DNA of 64,000 nt from Neisseria flavescens (GTDB lineage Bacteria; Pseudomonadota; Gammaproteobacteria; Burkholderiales; Neisseriaceae). The notes beneath the pieces were generated by a model. That model saw only the letters and a list, made by a program, of their open reading frames with translations. It did not search any database and was not told the DNA's origin. Below are positions 42,008 through 51,103 of this stretch, piece by piece; position 1 is the first letter of the stretch; every line of letters starts with the position of its first letter. The translations under genes and the position numbers were made by a program. Location: the NCBI RefSeq assembly GCF_005221285.1, contig NZ_CP039886.1:1736001-1800000 (forward strand). Reading direction: 5' to 3'.

Positions 42008-42472
42008 TTAAGCGGCAATTTTTTCGCATTCTTTAATACAAGCCAAGCAAGATTCGTAGCAGGCTTTGCATTCAGCGTGGTGGCCGGCATGTTCTTTGCA
42101 GGCGGCAGAACATTGTTTGCAGGCTTCGATGCACACTTTTGCCAAAGACGGAGTCAGGCGTGAATTTTGGGCGGCGAGGTTTTGCAATGTGCCGCACAGT
42201 GCCAACATTTGGTTAACTCCGGTTGCGCAGTCTTTCATGGAAGTATCGCCGGAGCTCAACAGAGCGATGCAGTGTGCCAGACAGATTTGGCCGGCTTCAA
42301 CGCAATGTGCGGCTGCTTTGCGCGCAGCTTCATAGGCGCGCGGTGCAGAATGCGCGTGACCAGCATGATCGGCGTGGTGTGCATGGCCTGCATGGTCGTG
42401 AGCACGGGCAAAAGAAGCGGCGGCGGTGAGGGAGACAGCAGCGGCGCTGCCGATAAATTGACGACGGTTCAT
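42008..42472 (-). CDS. Tat-exported four-helix copper-storage-like protein (Csp1 type)
   Basis: A 154-residue protein with a Tat-like signal (NRRQFIGSAAAVSLTAAASF), a His-rich linker (HDHAGHAHHADHAGHAH) and 14 cysteines in a helical body (HCVEAGQICLAHC, CIEACKQCSAACKEH, CKACYESCLACIKEC). This is the pattern of Csp1, which binds many Cu(I) ions inside a four-helix bundle. Being exported, it would hold copper in the periplasm. It lies just past the insertion sequence, whose right end is 10 bases from its stop. Confidence 0.85.
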   Translation of the reverse strand: MNRRQFIGSAAAVSLTAAASFARAHDHAGHAHHADHAGHAHSAPRAYEAARKAAAHCVEAGQICLAHCIALLSSGDTSMKDCATGVNQMLALCGTLQNLAAQNSRLTPSLAKVCIEACKQCSAACKEHAGHHAECKACYESCLACIKECEKIAA

Positions 42473-42775
42473 AAGATAGAGTCCTTTTTGCTTTGTGAAA
42501 TGATATTACGAATGATTAAATCTATTCGATAACAATAGGTTAACATATTATTTGTTTGTAAACAATAAAGGCTGCCTGAATTTTTAGGCAGCCTTTCTTT
42601 TAGATTTACGCGTTAGGTTGATAGAGTTTTCTTTTCCTGAATCAGCAGCTTCAACAAAGTTGCCGCGCTGTCCAAGACTGTATCAGCATATCCAACAATA
42701 AAGGTTTTTGCCAATAAAAAAGAAAAGGCCGTCTGAAAAATATTCAGACGGCCTTTATTCAAACTAAAGCCTACA
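42473..42775. other. Spacer with a Simonsiella-type and a standard uptake hairpin
   Basis: AAAGGCTGCCTGAA (AGGCTGCCTGAA at 42569-42580) faces TTAGGCAGCCTTT to about 42597, a hairpin made of the Simonsiella-dialect uptake sequence. The standard pair (AGGCCGTCTGAA 42726-42737, inverse 42743-42754) ends the L,D-transpeptidase-like gene. No gene seen. Confidence 0.65.
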
Positions 42776-43204
42776 TCAGATGATTTCTAAAATGAAGTAC
42801 TGACGCAGTTTTTCGTACACATGGCTTTGTACGTTGATACAACCATTGGTTATGATGCGGTCGGCCACATGAGGGGAGACGATGCGTTCCATGCGCCTTT
42901 CTTGTGGCTTGAGCGTCCATACCCTATGTAACGCAAACAGAAAGTCATTTTCCTCTTTGAAGCCGATAACTTCGCCACCGTAACCCGGTTTGCTGGTCAT
43001 CATCAGCGTCATATTGAATTTGCCTTTCGGTGTGGTCTTGCCAATCAGTACCGGATGGCACTGACCGTCATCGGCAAAGCAAAGCTCCGCCTTAGCAGTA
43101 TTGACCACAACTTTTTTACGCTGGATATAGTCGCTGACAGCATCGGCAGCAGCCAAAGAATTCAGGCCTGCTGCCAAGGCTATACCCAATAGGATCCGTT
43201 TCAA
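42776..43204 (-). CDS. L,D-transpeptidase-like (YkuD) exported protein
   Basis: A 142-residue exported protein (signal to about residue 20, SLAAADA). It has the YkuD-type order: IGKTTPKGKFNMTLM, then FALHRVW with the histidine, and the catalytic segment ITNGCINVQSHVY, where Cys in S/T-x-GC-x-N/R-V is the nucleophile. Such enzymes cross-link or edit peptidoglycan stem peptides. The protein is short for the family. It starts 8 bases after the BamE-like gene and is co-transcribed with it. Confidence 0.82.
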   Translation of the reverse strand: MKRILLGIALAAGLNSLAAADAVSDYIQRKKVVVNTAKAELCFADDGQCHPVLIGKTTPKGKFNMTLMMTSKPGYGGEVIGFKEENDFLFALHRVWTLKPQERRMERIVSPHVADRIITNGCINVQSHVYEKLRQYFILEII

Positions 43205-43212
43205 ATTTGTCC

Positions 43213-43722
43213 TTATTGACGGATGCGTTTAGGAGCTTCTTTAATGATCTCGCGGATGATCACTTGAGGCTCTTGTTTAGGTGCTGGAGGAGGACATACG
43301 GCATCTTTAGGGAATACTGGATTCCAGTAGAAGCTGCGGGCAAATTTGTCTTTATCGAAAATAATTTTGTATTGGCAGGTGGTAACGCCTTCTACGCCGG
43401 AAGTGTTTTCAGGGTCAACACCTACGCCCGGGGTGTAGAAGTGGAACAGGTAATCCCATTCGCGTACGCCGTACATGCCTTCGTTGTAATGCGGGCGACC
43501 CAAGATTTTGTAGATGTCGTCTTTGGTCAGGCCGGGACGCATCAAGTCCAATTCGTCATAGGTCGGGAATGTACCGCGATCGTTGTTGAAGGTCAGGGAG
43601 TAAGGTTTAGGGAAGCGTGGCTCGTCTGTAGTGCCTTCAGGAGTGATTTTGCTCTTAGTAGCACAGGCAGCCAGCAGGCCGGTAGCCAGCAGGACGAAGC
43701 CCACTTTTGCGATTTTTTTCAT
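43213..43722 (-). CDS. BamE/SmpA-like lipoprotein
   Basis: A 169-residue lipoprotein (lipobox LLAAC, Cys about residue 20). The middle contains the BamE-like core: DELDLMRPGLTKDDIYKILG, RPHYNEGMYGVREWDYLF and CQYKIIFDKDKFARSFYW. BamE itself aids outer-membrane protein assembly, but this longer version with a proline-rich end (CPPPAPKQEPQVIIREII) is a distinct family member. It heads an operon with the L,D-transpeptidase-like gene. Confidence 0.82.
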   Translation of the reverse strand: MKKIAKVGFVLLATGLLAACATKSKITPEGTTDEPRFPKPYSLTFNNDRGTFPTYDELDLMRPGLTKDDIYKILGRPHYNEGMYGVREWDYLFHFYTPGVGVDPENTSGVEGVTTCQYKIIFDKDKFARSFYWNPVFPKDAVCPPPAPKQEPQVIIREIIKEAPKRIRQ

Positions 43723-44181
43723 TTGATAATCCTTTTATTGATTTTACCGGCCGAACTTTTCAGACGGCCTGTTAGTGCCGGCAGCGAGTTTGCCGGTTTA
43801 CCCAAATAATGTTGTGCTTCTTAAAGATGTACCCGACGGTTTGACAAACAGAACATCGGCACATTCCGGCAGGGCATTGCGCCTCATCTCCGTTGTATCC
43901 GCCTGAATCGGCAGAACCGTTTAGACGGCCTGACTGACATTTATTATCACTTTGTAATAATTTCACTGCGAGTAAGGCTTGGAGTTTAGAGATTTCCGGT
44001 TTTCGATAAATCAGGTTGTATTGCGTAATGCCTTGTTATCTTGGTGCTTTAGTTCTTTTTGGCATTTGCCGGAGATTAGGTACTTAATCTTTCGGGTGTT
44101 ATCCCTGCAAATTGTATGCCAGTTTCCCTTTATACGCATAATCTGTGTATGCCGGAATGTTGGCTTTATACAACATTCATA
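43723..44181. other. Intergenic spacer
   Basis: About 460 bases. An uptake sequence (TTCAGACGGCCT, 43759-43770) lies near the left end and a degenerate copy near 43919. The AT-rich remainder shows no supportable gene; a short minus-strand frame at 43772-43966 has no ribosome-binding site or family resemblance. Confidence 0.5.
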
Positions 44182-44820
44182 TTAACGAACCAGAAACGGA
44201 TTGTACCTTTTCTCATGCCCGATACTGGTCATGCGGCCGTGTCCGGCGATAACTTGCGTGGTTTCGGGCAGGGTTAATAGTTTAGTGCAGATATTGTTTA
44301 TGAGGTCATCATGATTGCCGCGCGGAAAATCTGTGCGACCGACGGTCTCATAAAATAAAACATCGCCTGCGACTAAAAGACCGTTTTCGGCGTTATAGAA
44401 AACGACTTGGCCGGGGGTGTGGCCGGGAATGTGGAGGACTTGGAAGCTGTGGTTGCCGACCTTGAGCGATTCTCCTTCTTCCAACCAGCGTGTCGGCGTG
44501 AATGACGGAGAAACGGGGAAACTGTATTGCGCCGTCGTTTGCGGAAGGGCTTGGAGCAGGAATTCGTCGTCTTTGTGCGGGCCGAGAACGGGTATGTCGC
44601 AGGTTTTCAAAAGTTCAACCACGCCGCCTGCGTGGTCAAGATGGCCGTGGGTCAGCCAAATGGCGGTCAGCTTGAGGCCTTTGTTTTGGACTTGCTGCAA
44701 TAAATAGGGTACGTCGCCACCGACATCGGTCAAAACGGCTTCTTTGGTTTCGTCATCCCAAATCAGCGTGCAGTTTTGACGGAAGGGGGTAACGGCGTTG
44801 ATTTCAAATTGGAGTGCCAT
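44182..44820 (-). CDS. MBL-fold metallo-hydrolase (glyoxalase II-like)
   Basis: A 212-residue metallo-beta-lactamase-fold protein. Metal ligands are in THGHLDHAGG (near residue 58), the IPGHTPGQ histidine (about 133), the LVAGDVLF aspartate and the AGHGRMTSIGHEK histidine. The family includes glyoxalase II and thiol-esterases. Single gene; substrate unknown. Confidence 0.92.
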   Translation of the reverse strand: MALQFEINAVTPFRQNCTLIWDDETKEAVLTDVGGDVPYLLQQVQNKGLKLTAIWLTHGHLDHAGGVVELLKTCDIPVLGPHKDDEFLLQALPQTTAQYSFPVSPSFTPTRWLEEGESLKVGNHSFQVLHIPGHTPGQVVFYNAENGLLVAGDVLFYETVGRTDFPRGNHDDLINNICTKLLTLPETTQVIAGHGRMTSIGHEKRYNPFLVR

Positions 44821-44858
44821 GGGTGTTCCTAGGAAATGCTTATTAACGTTGTTTACGT

Positions 44859-44870
44859 TTCAGACGGCCT
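44859..44870. other. Single uptake sequence
   Basis: TTCAGACGGCCT between two divergent genes; with no inverted partner it probably serves DNA uptake only. Confidence 0.6.
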
Positions 44871-44918
44871 TTTGCTATTATGTATATATAATAAAAAGCA
44901 AGTCTGGAAAAGTGTCTT

Positions 44919-45737
44919 ATGAATAATGTAATGCGAACCATGATACCGATTTTTGCGGCTTCTTTCATCTCTGCGGCGTTTGGTGCAGATTTGTTGTTGG
45001 CGCAGGAATATAAAAATCAAGATATTGCCGGTTGGGCCATGAGTGAAAAGTTGGATGGCGTGCGCGCGTATTGGGACGGCAGGCAGCTGGTCAGTCGTCA
45101 GGGTTATGTGTTTACACCGCCCAAAGGTTTTACAGCAGGTTTTCCGCCGTTTCCGATGGATGGCGAGTTGTACAGCGGACGAGGGCGGTTTGAGCAAATT
45201 TCCGCGACGGTGCGTTCTGCCTCGGGAAATTGGGACGGCATCCGCTTGCATGTTTTTGATGTGCCGCAGGCGCAGGGCAATCTATATCAGCGGCTGGAAA
45301 CGGCTTCGAAATGGCTGAAATCACACCCGTCGGCACGGTTTACGGTTATTCCGCAAATCAAGGTGCGCGACAAACAGCATGCTTTGGATTTTTTGAAACA
45401 AGTCGAAGCGCTGGGTGGGGAAGGTGTGATGCTGCGTCAACCTGAAGCCCGTTATGCAAGCGGTAGAAATGGGCAGCTGTTGAAGCTGAAAAGTGAATAT
45501 GATGATGAATGTACGGTAACGCGTCATTATGAGGGTAAAGGGCGCAATGTCGGGCGTTTGGGTGCGGTCGGGTGTAAAAACCGATATGGCGAGTTTCGTA
45601 TCGGTAGCGGTTTTAAGGATAAGGACCGCGACCATCCGCCGAAAATCGGTGCACTGATTACTTACCGTTATCGTGGTTTTACGCAAAAAGGAACGCCGAA
45701 ATTTGCAACATTTGTCAGGGTGCGTTCGGATCGATAA
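44919..45737 (+). CDS. ligE: Secreted ATP-dependent DNA ligase (LigE type)
   Basis: A 272-residue minimal ATP-dependent ligase with a signal peptide (residues 1-23, ISAAFGA). The adenylation motif is EKLDGVRAYWDG, with Lys44 as the AMP-accepting residue. Other motifs: PMDGELYSG (III), GGEGVMLRQ (IV) and LLKLKSEYDDE (V). It has only the nucleotidyltransferase and OB-fold domains. Export implies a role on periplasmic or extracellular DNA, such as during natural transformation or in biofilm DNA; this is inferred. Confidence 0.92.
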   Translation: MNNVMRTMIPIFAASFISAAFGADLLLAQEYKNQDIAGWAMSEKLDGVRAYWDGRQLVSRQGYVFTPPKGFTAGFPPFPMDGELYSGRGRFEQISATVRSASGNWDGIRLHVFDVPQAQGNLYQRLETASKWLKSHPSARFTVIPQIKVRDKQHALDFLKQVEALGGEGVMLRQPEARYASGRNGQLLKLKSEYDDECTVTRHYEGKGRNVGRLGAVGCKNRYGEFRIGSGFKDKDRDHPPKIGALITYRYRGFTQKGTPKFATFVRVRSDR

Positions 45738-45747
45738 AACAAATTAA

Positions 45748-45778
45748 AGGCCGTCTGAAAATAGGTTTCAGACGGCCT
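45748..45778. terminator. Shared uptake-sequence terminator
   Basis: AGGCCGTCTGAA (45748-45759) and inverse (45767-45778) between converging ligase and HAD genes, flanked by AAA/TTT. Confidence 0.8.
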
Positions 45779-45802
45779 TTAATATAGATGTTGCATAGTT
45801 TT

Positions 45803-46453
45803 TTATAAGGTTTCCAATACATCGGGCAATTCGGCCAAGCTGTTGAGCATGGCGACATGGGGCATGGAGGAAAGCTGTTGGGCGGTATGTGCGCCGGTGG
45901 TGACAGCGATGGCGCGGATTTTGGCATTGGCGGCCATTTCTAGGTCGTGGGTGGTGTCGCCGACGACGACGGCCTCTTCCGGTTCAATACCCAGTCGGTC
46001 GCAGAGGGCAAGTGCCATGTCGGGCGCGGGTTTGGACGGATATTCGCCGGCGCAGGCGGTTTCCAGCCAAAAGGCTTGGGTGTCAGTTTGTGCAATGGCT
46101 TTGTCCAAGCCGCCTCGGCCTTTGCCGGTGGCGACGGCAAGCCAATAGCCTTGTTGTTTCAAGCGTTGCAGGCAGGGCAGGGCTTCGGGGAACAGGGTCA
46201 TGTTGTGATTGTTGGGATTGAGGTAGTGCGCGGCATAGGTCTCAATCAGGGTTTCCTGAACGTGTTCGCTGACGTTGTGGGCAAGGCGGCGGATGATGCC
46301 GGAGAGGCTGTATCCGATGAGCGGACGGATTTGGTCGGCTTCGGGAACAGGCAGGCCGCAATCGGCAAAGCTTTGCTGAAAGGTGTGGATGATGGGGTTG
46401 GTGGTGTCGGCAAGCGTGCCGTCCCAGTCGAAAATAATGAGTTTGGGTTTCAT
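45803..46453 (-). CDS. HAD-family phosphatase (phosphoglycolate phosphatase-like)
   Basis: A 216-residue HAD hydrolase. Motif I is IIFDWDGTLAD with nucleophile Asp9 and acid Asp11; motif II/III are AVATGKGRGG and the KPAPDMALAL lysine; motif IV is VVVGDTTHDLEMA. The alpha-helical cap after motif I matches Gph-type enzymes. It lies 10 bases downstream of rluC on the same strand, so it is likely co-transcribed. Substrate not certain. Confidence 0.9.
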   Translation of the reverse strand: MKPKLIIFDWDGTLADTTNPIIHTFQQSFADCGLPVPEADQIRPLIGYSLSGIIRRLAHNVSEHVQETLIETYAAHYLNPNNHNMTLFPEALPCLQRLKQQGYWLAVATGKGRGGLDKAIAQTDTQAFWLETACAGEYPSKPAPDMALALCDRLGIEPEEAVVVGDTTHDLEMAANAKIRAIAVTTGAHTAQQLSSMPHVAMLNSLAELPDVLETL

Positions 46454-46463
46454 GGGTTTCCTT

Positions 46464-47450
46464 TCAGACGGCCTTTTCCTGATTTTCCAACATTACAACA
46501 AATTGCGCCAATTCTTGCGGCAGGGGGGCTTTCAGGATCAGTTTTTCGCCGGTCAGCGGATGGGCGAGGTGCAGCTCGGAAGCGTGCAGGAACATTCTTT
46601 TCAAACCAAGTTTTTGCAGGCGTTTGTTGGCCTGATAGTCGCCGTAACGTTCGTCGCCTGCAATAGGGCAGTCTTGCGATTGCAGGTGGACGCGGATTTG
46701 GTGGGTGCGGCCGGTTTTCAGGGTGGCTTCGACAAAGGTTAGGTCGGATAGGCCGACTTGGTGTAACAGGCCGTCTGAAAAACGGTTTAACACGCGGAAG
46801 ATGGTGTGGGCGGATTGGCCGTCTTCGCTGACGCGCACCATTTTTTCGCCTTGTGCGCCGGTGTATTTGAACAGGGGGAGCTTGACGTGGAAGCGGTCGT
46901 TCGGCAGCCTGCCGACACCCAGCGCAAGATAGATTTTTTTCGGATGGTCGTTGCGGATGGCTTCGTGCAGTTTCACCAAGGCGCTGCGTTTTTTGGCAAT
47001 CATCAAAAGGCCGCTGGTGTCTTTGTCGAGGCGGTGGACGAGTTCGAGATAACGCGCTTCGGGACGGGCGCGGCGGATTTGTTCGATGACGCCGAAGCTC
47101 ACGCCGCTACCGCCGTGGACGGCAACGCCGGAAGGTTTGTTGATGACCAAAAGCGCATCGTCTTCGTAAACGATCTCAAACTCGCGCGCAGGCGCGGCCT
47201 GGCTTTCAGACGGCCTTTGTTTTTCGGCGATGCGTATCGGCGGAATGCGGACGGTATCGCCTGCCTGAATGCGGTTGTCGGGTTTGCAGCGTTTTTTGTT
47301 CAGCCGCACTTCGCCGGCGCGGATAATGCGGTGGATATGGCTTTTCGGGACGCCTTTGAGGATTTTTATCAGATAGTTATCAAGGCGTTGGCCTTCTTCG
47401 TGTTCGGCGACGGCAATCAGGCTGACTGAATCTTTGCGTATTGCGTGCAT
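46464..47450 (-). CDS. rluC: 23S rRNA pseudouridine synthase RluC
   Basis: A 328-residue pseudouridine synthase that modifies three uridines of 23S rRNA. It has an N-terminal S4 RNA-binding domain (QRLDNYLIKILKGVPKSHIH), then the catalytic domain with Asp142 in HRLDKDTSGLL. An uptake sequence encodes QRPSES in the linker and another RFSDGLLHQ in the catalytic domain. Divergent from rne, the same neighbourhood as in E. coli. Confidence 0.95.
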   Translation of the reverse strand: MHAIRKDSVSLIAVAEHEEGQRLDNYLIKILKGVPKSHIHRIIRAGEVRLNKKRCKPDNRIQAGDTVRIPPIRIAEKQRPSESQAAPAREFEIVYEDDALLVINKPSGVAVHGGSGVSFGVIEQIRRARPEARYLELVHRLDKDTSGLLMIAKKRSALVKLHEAIRNDHPKKIYLALGVGRLPNDRFHVKLPLFKYTGAQGEKMVRVSEDGQSAHTIFRVLNRFSDGLLHQVGLSDLTFVEATLKTGRTHQIRVHLQSQDCPIAGDERYGDYQANKRLQKLGLKRMFLHASELHLAHPLTGEKLILKAPLPQELAQFVVMLENQEKAV

Positions 47451-47965
47451 TTTCTCTATAATCCCAAACGTCCGTTTCGGGATCCGAAACCTGCCGTCGC
47501 AGGCCGTCTGAAACGGATTTATTGTTAAAACGAGATTTTATATTAAAAACGCACTCCGCAAAGCATTTCCTTGTGTTTGTTCAAAGCCGGCAAACGCAAT
47601 CCCGTAATTAAGTTTGAATTGAACCTGCCGTCCGGCCGGGCATAAGACGCAGTCCGCGCAGCACCGTCCGAAATTACCGGCGCTACGATAATAAGAAGAT
47701 GTAGGCTGCCTTATTTTGTTCGAAGCATCAACATTCGGACGGCAGCGGAACCATCAACCTTTCCGCCGCATTGTTCTTTATTTCCTTCTTTATCCGAATT
47801 CGTCCGCACATGGCTTGAGCTCAAGCATGCAACCTTGCGGATTTCAAATCAAATACTGGTTACATGGGGATTTTCCCATCTTGCCTTTGAAGAGTGCCAA
47901 CCGGACAGACAGGCCGTCTGAAAAAGATATTCACAAATCAAACGGCCGCTGTTCACGAGGTGACT
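47451..47965 (+). promoter_or_regulatory. Long divergent region and probable rne 5' leader
   Basis: About 515 bases between rluC and rne with no credible gene. In E. coli rne has a long 5' untranslated region through which RNase E limits its own mRNA; the same spacing and gene pair here suggest a comparable leader, but no stem-loop was confirmed. Uptake sequences lie at about 47502-47513 and 47911-47922; an AT-rich core near 47520-47550 could hold promoters. Confidence 0.45.
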
Positions 47966-50848
47966 ATGAAAAGAATGTTATTCAACGCAACGCAGGCCGA
48001 AGAGCTGCGCGTTGCCATTGTCGATGGCCAAAACCTTTTGGACTTGGACATCGAAACGCTGGGCAAAGAACAGCGTAAAGGCAATATCTACAAAGGTATC
48101 ATTACCCGCATCGAGCCGTCGCTGGAAGCGTGTTTCGTCGATTACGGAACCGACCGCCACGGCTTTTTGCCGTTTAAGGAAGTATCGCGTTCATATTTCC
48201 GCGACTACGAAGGCGGCAGGGCGCGTATTCAGGACGTGCTCAAAGAGGGCATGGAAGTCATTGTCCAAGTCGAAAAAGACGAACGCGGCAACAAAGGCGC
48301 GGCGCTGACCACTTTCATCAGCCTGGCCGGCCGCTATTTGGTATTGATGCCGAACAACCCGCGCGGCGGCGGCGTATCCCGCCGTATCGAAGGCGAAGAG
48401 CGTCAAGAGTTGAAAGCCGCCATGGCCGAACTCGACATTCCAAACGGCATGAGCATCATTGCCCGTACTGCCGGCATCGGCCGCAGTGCGGAAGAGTTGG
48501 AATGGGACTTGAACTACCTCAAACAACTCTGGCAAGCCATTGAAGAAGCAGGCAAAGCACACCATTACCCTTACCTGCTCTTTATGGAAAGCTCACTGCT
48601 GATTCGTGCGATTCGAGACTATTTCCGCCCCGACATCGGCGAAATTCTGGTGGACAATCAAGAAGTTTACGACCAAGTTTCCGAGTTCATGAGCTACGTC
48701 ATGCCGGGTAATATAGGCCGTCTGAAACTCTACGAAGACCACACGCCGCTGTTTTCCCGCTTCCAAATCGAACACCAAATCGAAAGCGCGTTTTCGCGCA
48801 GCGTCAGCCTGCCTTCCGGCGGCGCGATCGTGATCGACCATACCGAAGCCCTCGTCTCCATCGATGTCAACTCCGCACGCGCCACACGCGGCGCGGACAT
48901 CGAAGACACCGCCTTCAAAACCAATATGGAAGCCGCCGAAGAAGTCGCACGCCAAATGCGCCTGCGCGACTTGGGCGGCTTGGTCGTCATCGACTTCATC
49001 GACATGGAAAATCCCAAGCACCAGCGCGATGTGGAAAACGTCCTGCGCGACGCGCTCAAAAAAGACCGCGCCCGCGTACAGATGGGCAAACTCTCCCGTT
49101 TCGGACTTTTGGAATTGAGCCGCCAACGCCTGAAACCGGCTTTGGGCGAAAGCAGCCACGTCGCCTGTCCGCGCTGCGCCGGCACCGGCGTGATCCGCGG
49201 CATCGAATCCACCGCCCTGCACGTTTTGCGCATGGTTCAGGAAGAAGCGATGAAGGACAACACCGGCGAAGTGCGCGCCCAAGTGCCCGTCGATGTCGCC
49301 ACTTTCCTGCTGAACGAAAAACGCGCCGAGCTGTTTGCAATGGAAGAGCGTTTGGATGTCAACGTCGTCCTGATTCCGAACATCCACCTCGAAAACCCGC
49401 ACTACGAAATCAACCGCATCCGCACCGACGACGTAGAAGGAGACGGCGAACCGAGCTACAAACGCGTTGCCGAGCCGGAAGAAGACGAATCCGCCAAACC
49501 GTTCGGCGGCGAAAGAGCCAAAGCCGCCCGTCCCGAACCCGCCGTCAAAGGCGTGCGCCACACCAGCCCCGCCCCGACTGCCGCCCCCGGGAAAAAAACC
49601 TCTTGGTGGGACAGCTTCAAAGCTTGGTTGAAACGCATTTTCGGCGGCGAGCCTGCACCTGCCGCAGTTGCTCCAGAGCCTACCGAAAAACGCACGGCAA
49701 ACAACCGCAGCCAAAACAGCAACCGCCGTTCAAACAGCCGCCGTCAAAATCCACGCCGCAACAACAAACACGACGGCAGCAAAGTCGAAGTGCGCGAAGT
49801 GAATGCCGAAGCTGTCGACAGCAAGTTTGAAGAAAACAAATCAAACGAAAGCCGCAACGACGAGCGTAAAGACAATCGTCGCAACCGCAACCGTAACAAC
49901 CGCCGCGATGATCGCAACAACGAGCACAACCGTGTTGAGGAAGTGGTTGAAGACGTAAACGTTCAAGAAGTGGCTGCACTGGCTGAGATGCCGTCTGAAA
50001 ACCAAGCGGAACAAAACGGCAATAAACGCCGCCGCAACAACAGCCGTAACGAGCGCAACCGTCATCAACCTGCGGAAAACCGTGTTGAGGACGCGAACGT
50101 TCAAGCCGATGGCGAGCAGGTGCAAGTTGAAGCGGACGACAATGCCCGCAGCGAAGAGGGTGTGAAAAACAACGGCCGTCAAGGACGCGACCGCAACAAC
50201 CGTCAGCGCAACAACCGCAACGACCGTCGTTCCAACAGCAAAAAACGCAATATTCCGTCTTCGGCAAAAATCGAGCAATACCTGAACATTACCGATACTG
50301 CCGACAAAGTCCTCTTTGCCGTAGCGCATGTTTTAGGTTTGAACGAAACGGGTGAAGCTGCAAATGCGACATTGACTTTTGAAAGCGACCAAGCCGAGCC
50401 GCTGGTGATTGTGGTATCCGAGCCTGAAGTTACCGGCGCAGAGCCATTCGTATTTGCGATTGAAAGCGAAGATGAGCCTGCCGTAGCGCAAACTGAAGGC
50501 GCTGATGCCGAACAAGCCCTGCTTGCTTCTGCCGTCAGCAACGTTAAAGAAGCCATTTCTGCAGTATTGTCTCCGAATGAAACGGCTACTGTTGCACCGG
50601 TTGAAATACCAACCGAAACTGTTGCCACACAAACTAAAGCTGTAGCCGAAGTAGCGCCTGTTGCAATCGTTGTGCCTGAGAGCTTGGGCGATTTGATCTT
50701 CGTTGAAACCGATCCGCAAGCCGTTGCCGTTTTTGCCGCGCAGCCACAACCTGAACCGGTTGCTAAAACACGCCGTTCGGATGTGCCTAAAGTAGAAGTG
50801 GAAGACGTAGCAGTCGAAATGATTTTGGTGGAAACACGCCAAGACTAA
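47966..50848 (+). CDS. rne: Ribonuclease E
   Basis: A 960-residue RNase E when started at ATG 47966 (MKRMLFNATQAEELRVAIVDG), which has GAGGTGA just upstream. The N-terminal half contains the S1 domain (KGIITRIEPSLEACFVDYG), the DNase-I-like catalytic region with VSIDVNSARATRG and VVIDFIDM, and the Zn-link CPRCAGTG. The C-terminal half is a long disordered arginine/asparagine-rich region, probably RNA-binding and a scaffold for the degradosome. It starts the decay of most mRNA. Confidence 0.96.
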   Translation: MKRMLFNATQAEELRVAIVDGQNLLDLDIETLGKEQRKGNIYKGIITRIEPSLEACFVDYGTDRHGFLPFKEVSRSYFRDYEGGRARIQDVLKEGMEVIVQVEKDERGNKGAALTTFISLAGRYLVLMPNNPRGGGVSRRIEGEERQELKAAMAELDIPNGMSIIARTAGIGRSAEELEWDLNYLKQLWQAIEEAGKAHHYPYLLFMESSLLIRAIRDYFRPDIGEILVDNQEVYDQVSEFMSYVMPGNIGRLKLYEDHTPLFSRFQIEHQIESAFSRSVSLPSGGAIVIDHTEALVSIDVNSARATRGADIEDTAFKTNMEAAEEVARQMRLRDLGGLVVIDFIDMENPKHQRDVENVLRDALKKDRARVQMGKLSRFGLLELSRQRLKPALGESSHVACPRCAGTGVIRGIESTALHVLRMVQEEAMKDNTGEVRAQVPVDVATFLLNEKRAELFAMEERLDVNVVLIPNIHLENPHYEINRIRTDDVEGDGEPSYKRVAEPEEDESAKPFGGERAKAARPEPAVKGVRHTSPAPTAAPGKKTSWWDSFKAWLKRIFGGEPAPAAVAPEPTEKRTANNRSQNSNRRSNSRRQNPRRNNKHDGSKVEVREVNAEAVDSKFEENKSNESRNDERKDNRRNRNRNNRRDDRNNEHNRVEEVVEDVNVQEVAALAEMPSENQAEQNGNKRRRNNSRNERNRHQPAENRVEDANVQADGEQVQVEADDNARSEEGVKNNGRQGRDRNNRQRNNRNDRRSNSKKRNIPSSAKIEQYLNITDTADKVLFAVAHVLGLNETGEAANATLTFESDQAEPLVIVVSEPEVTGAEPFVFAIESEDEPAVAQTEGADAEQALLASAVSNVKEAISAVLSPNETATVAPVEIPTETVATQTKAVAEVAPVAIVVPESLGDLIFVETDPQAVAVFAAQPQPEPVAKTRRSDVPKVEVEDVAVEMILVETRQD

Positions 50849-50866
50849 GATTGGTTTTCCAGTTAA

Positions 50867-50900
50867 AAGCCCGATGTTGAACGCATCGGGCTTTTTTATT
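50867..50900 (+). terminator. Intrinsic terminator of rne
   Basis: AAAAGCCCGATG (about 50867-50878) and CATCGGGCTTTTTT (about 50883-50896) form a strong GC-stem ending in a T-tract, 19 bases past the stop. Confidence 0.85.
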
Positions 50901-51045
50901 GGCAAGGAGATGCGCTGCTCATTTTCTTTGTGTTTACCATGAGCGTTAATTCATGGTTGAAAAAGCAGGATAGATTGCTGAGAAAGGGAAGGGCGTGATT
51001 CTTTCAATGGGAAGGACTTAACGAAATAGATTGGCATGAGAGAAG

Positions 51046-51074
51046 GCCGTCTGAAATGGTTTCAGACGGCCTTG
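51046..51074 (-). terminator. Uptake-sequence hairpin after mscL
   Basis: AGGCCGTCTGAA (51046-51057) with inverse (51063-51074) and a 5-base loop, about 30 bases past the mscL stop. Confidence 0.75.
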
Positions 51075-51103
51075 GTTTGTGCGTGTATGTTTAGGTATTG
51101 TGA

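Noticed and set aside
43772..43966. Minus-strand open frame of 64 codons with several Cys
   Set aside because: No ribosome site, no signal and part of it is made of uptake-sequence text.
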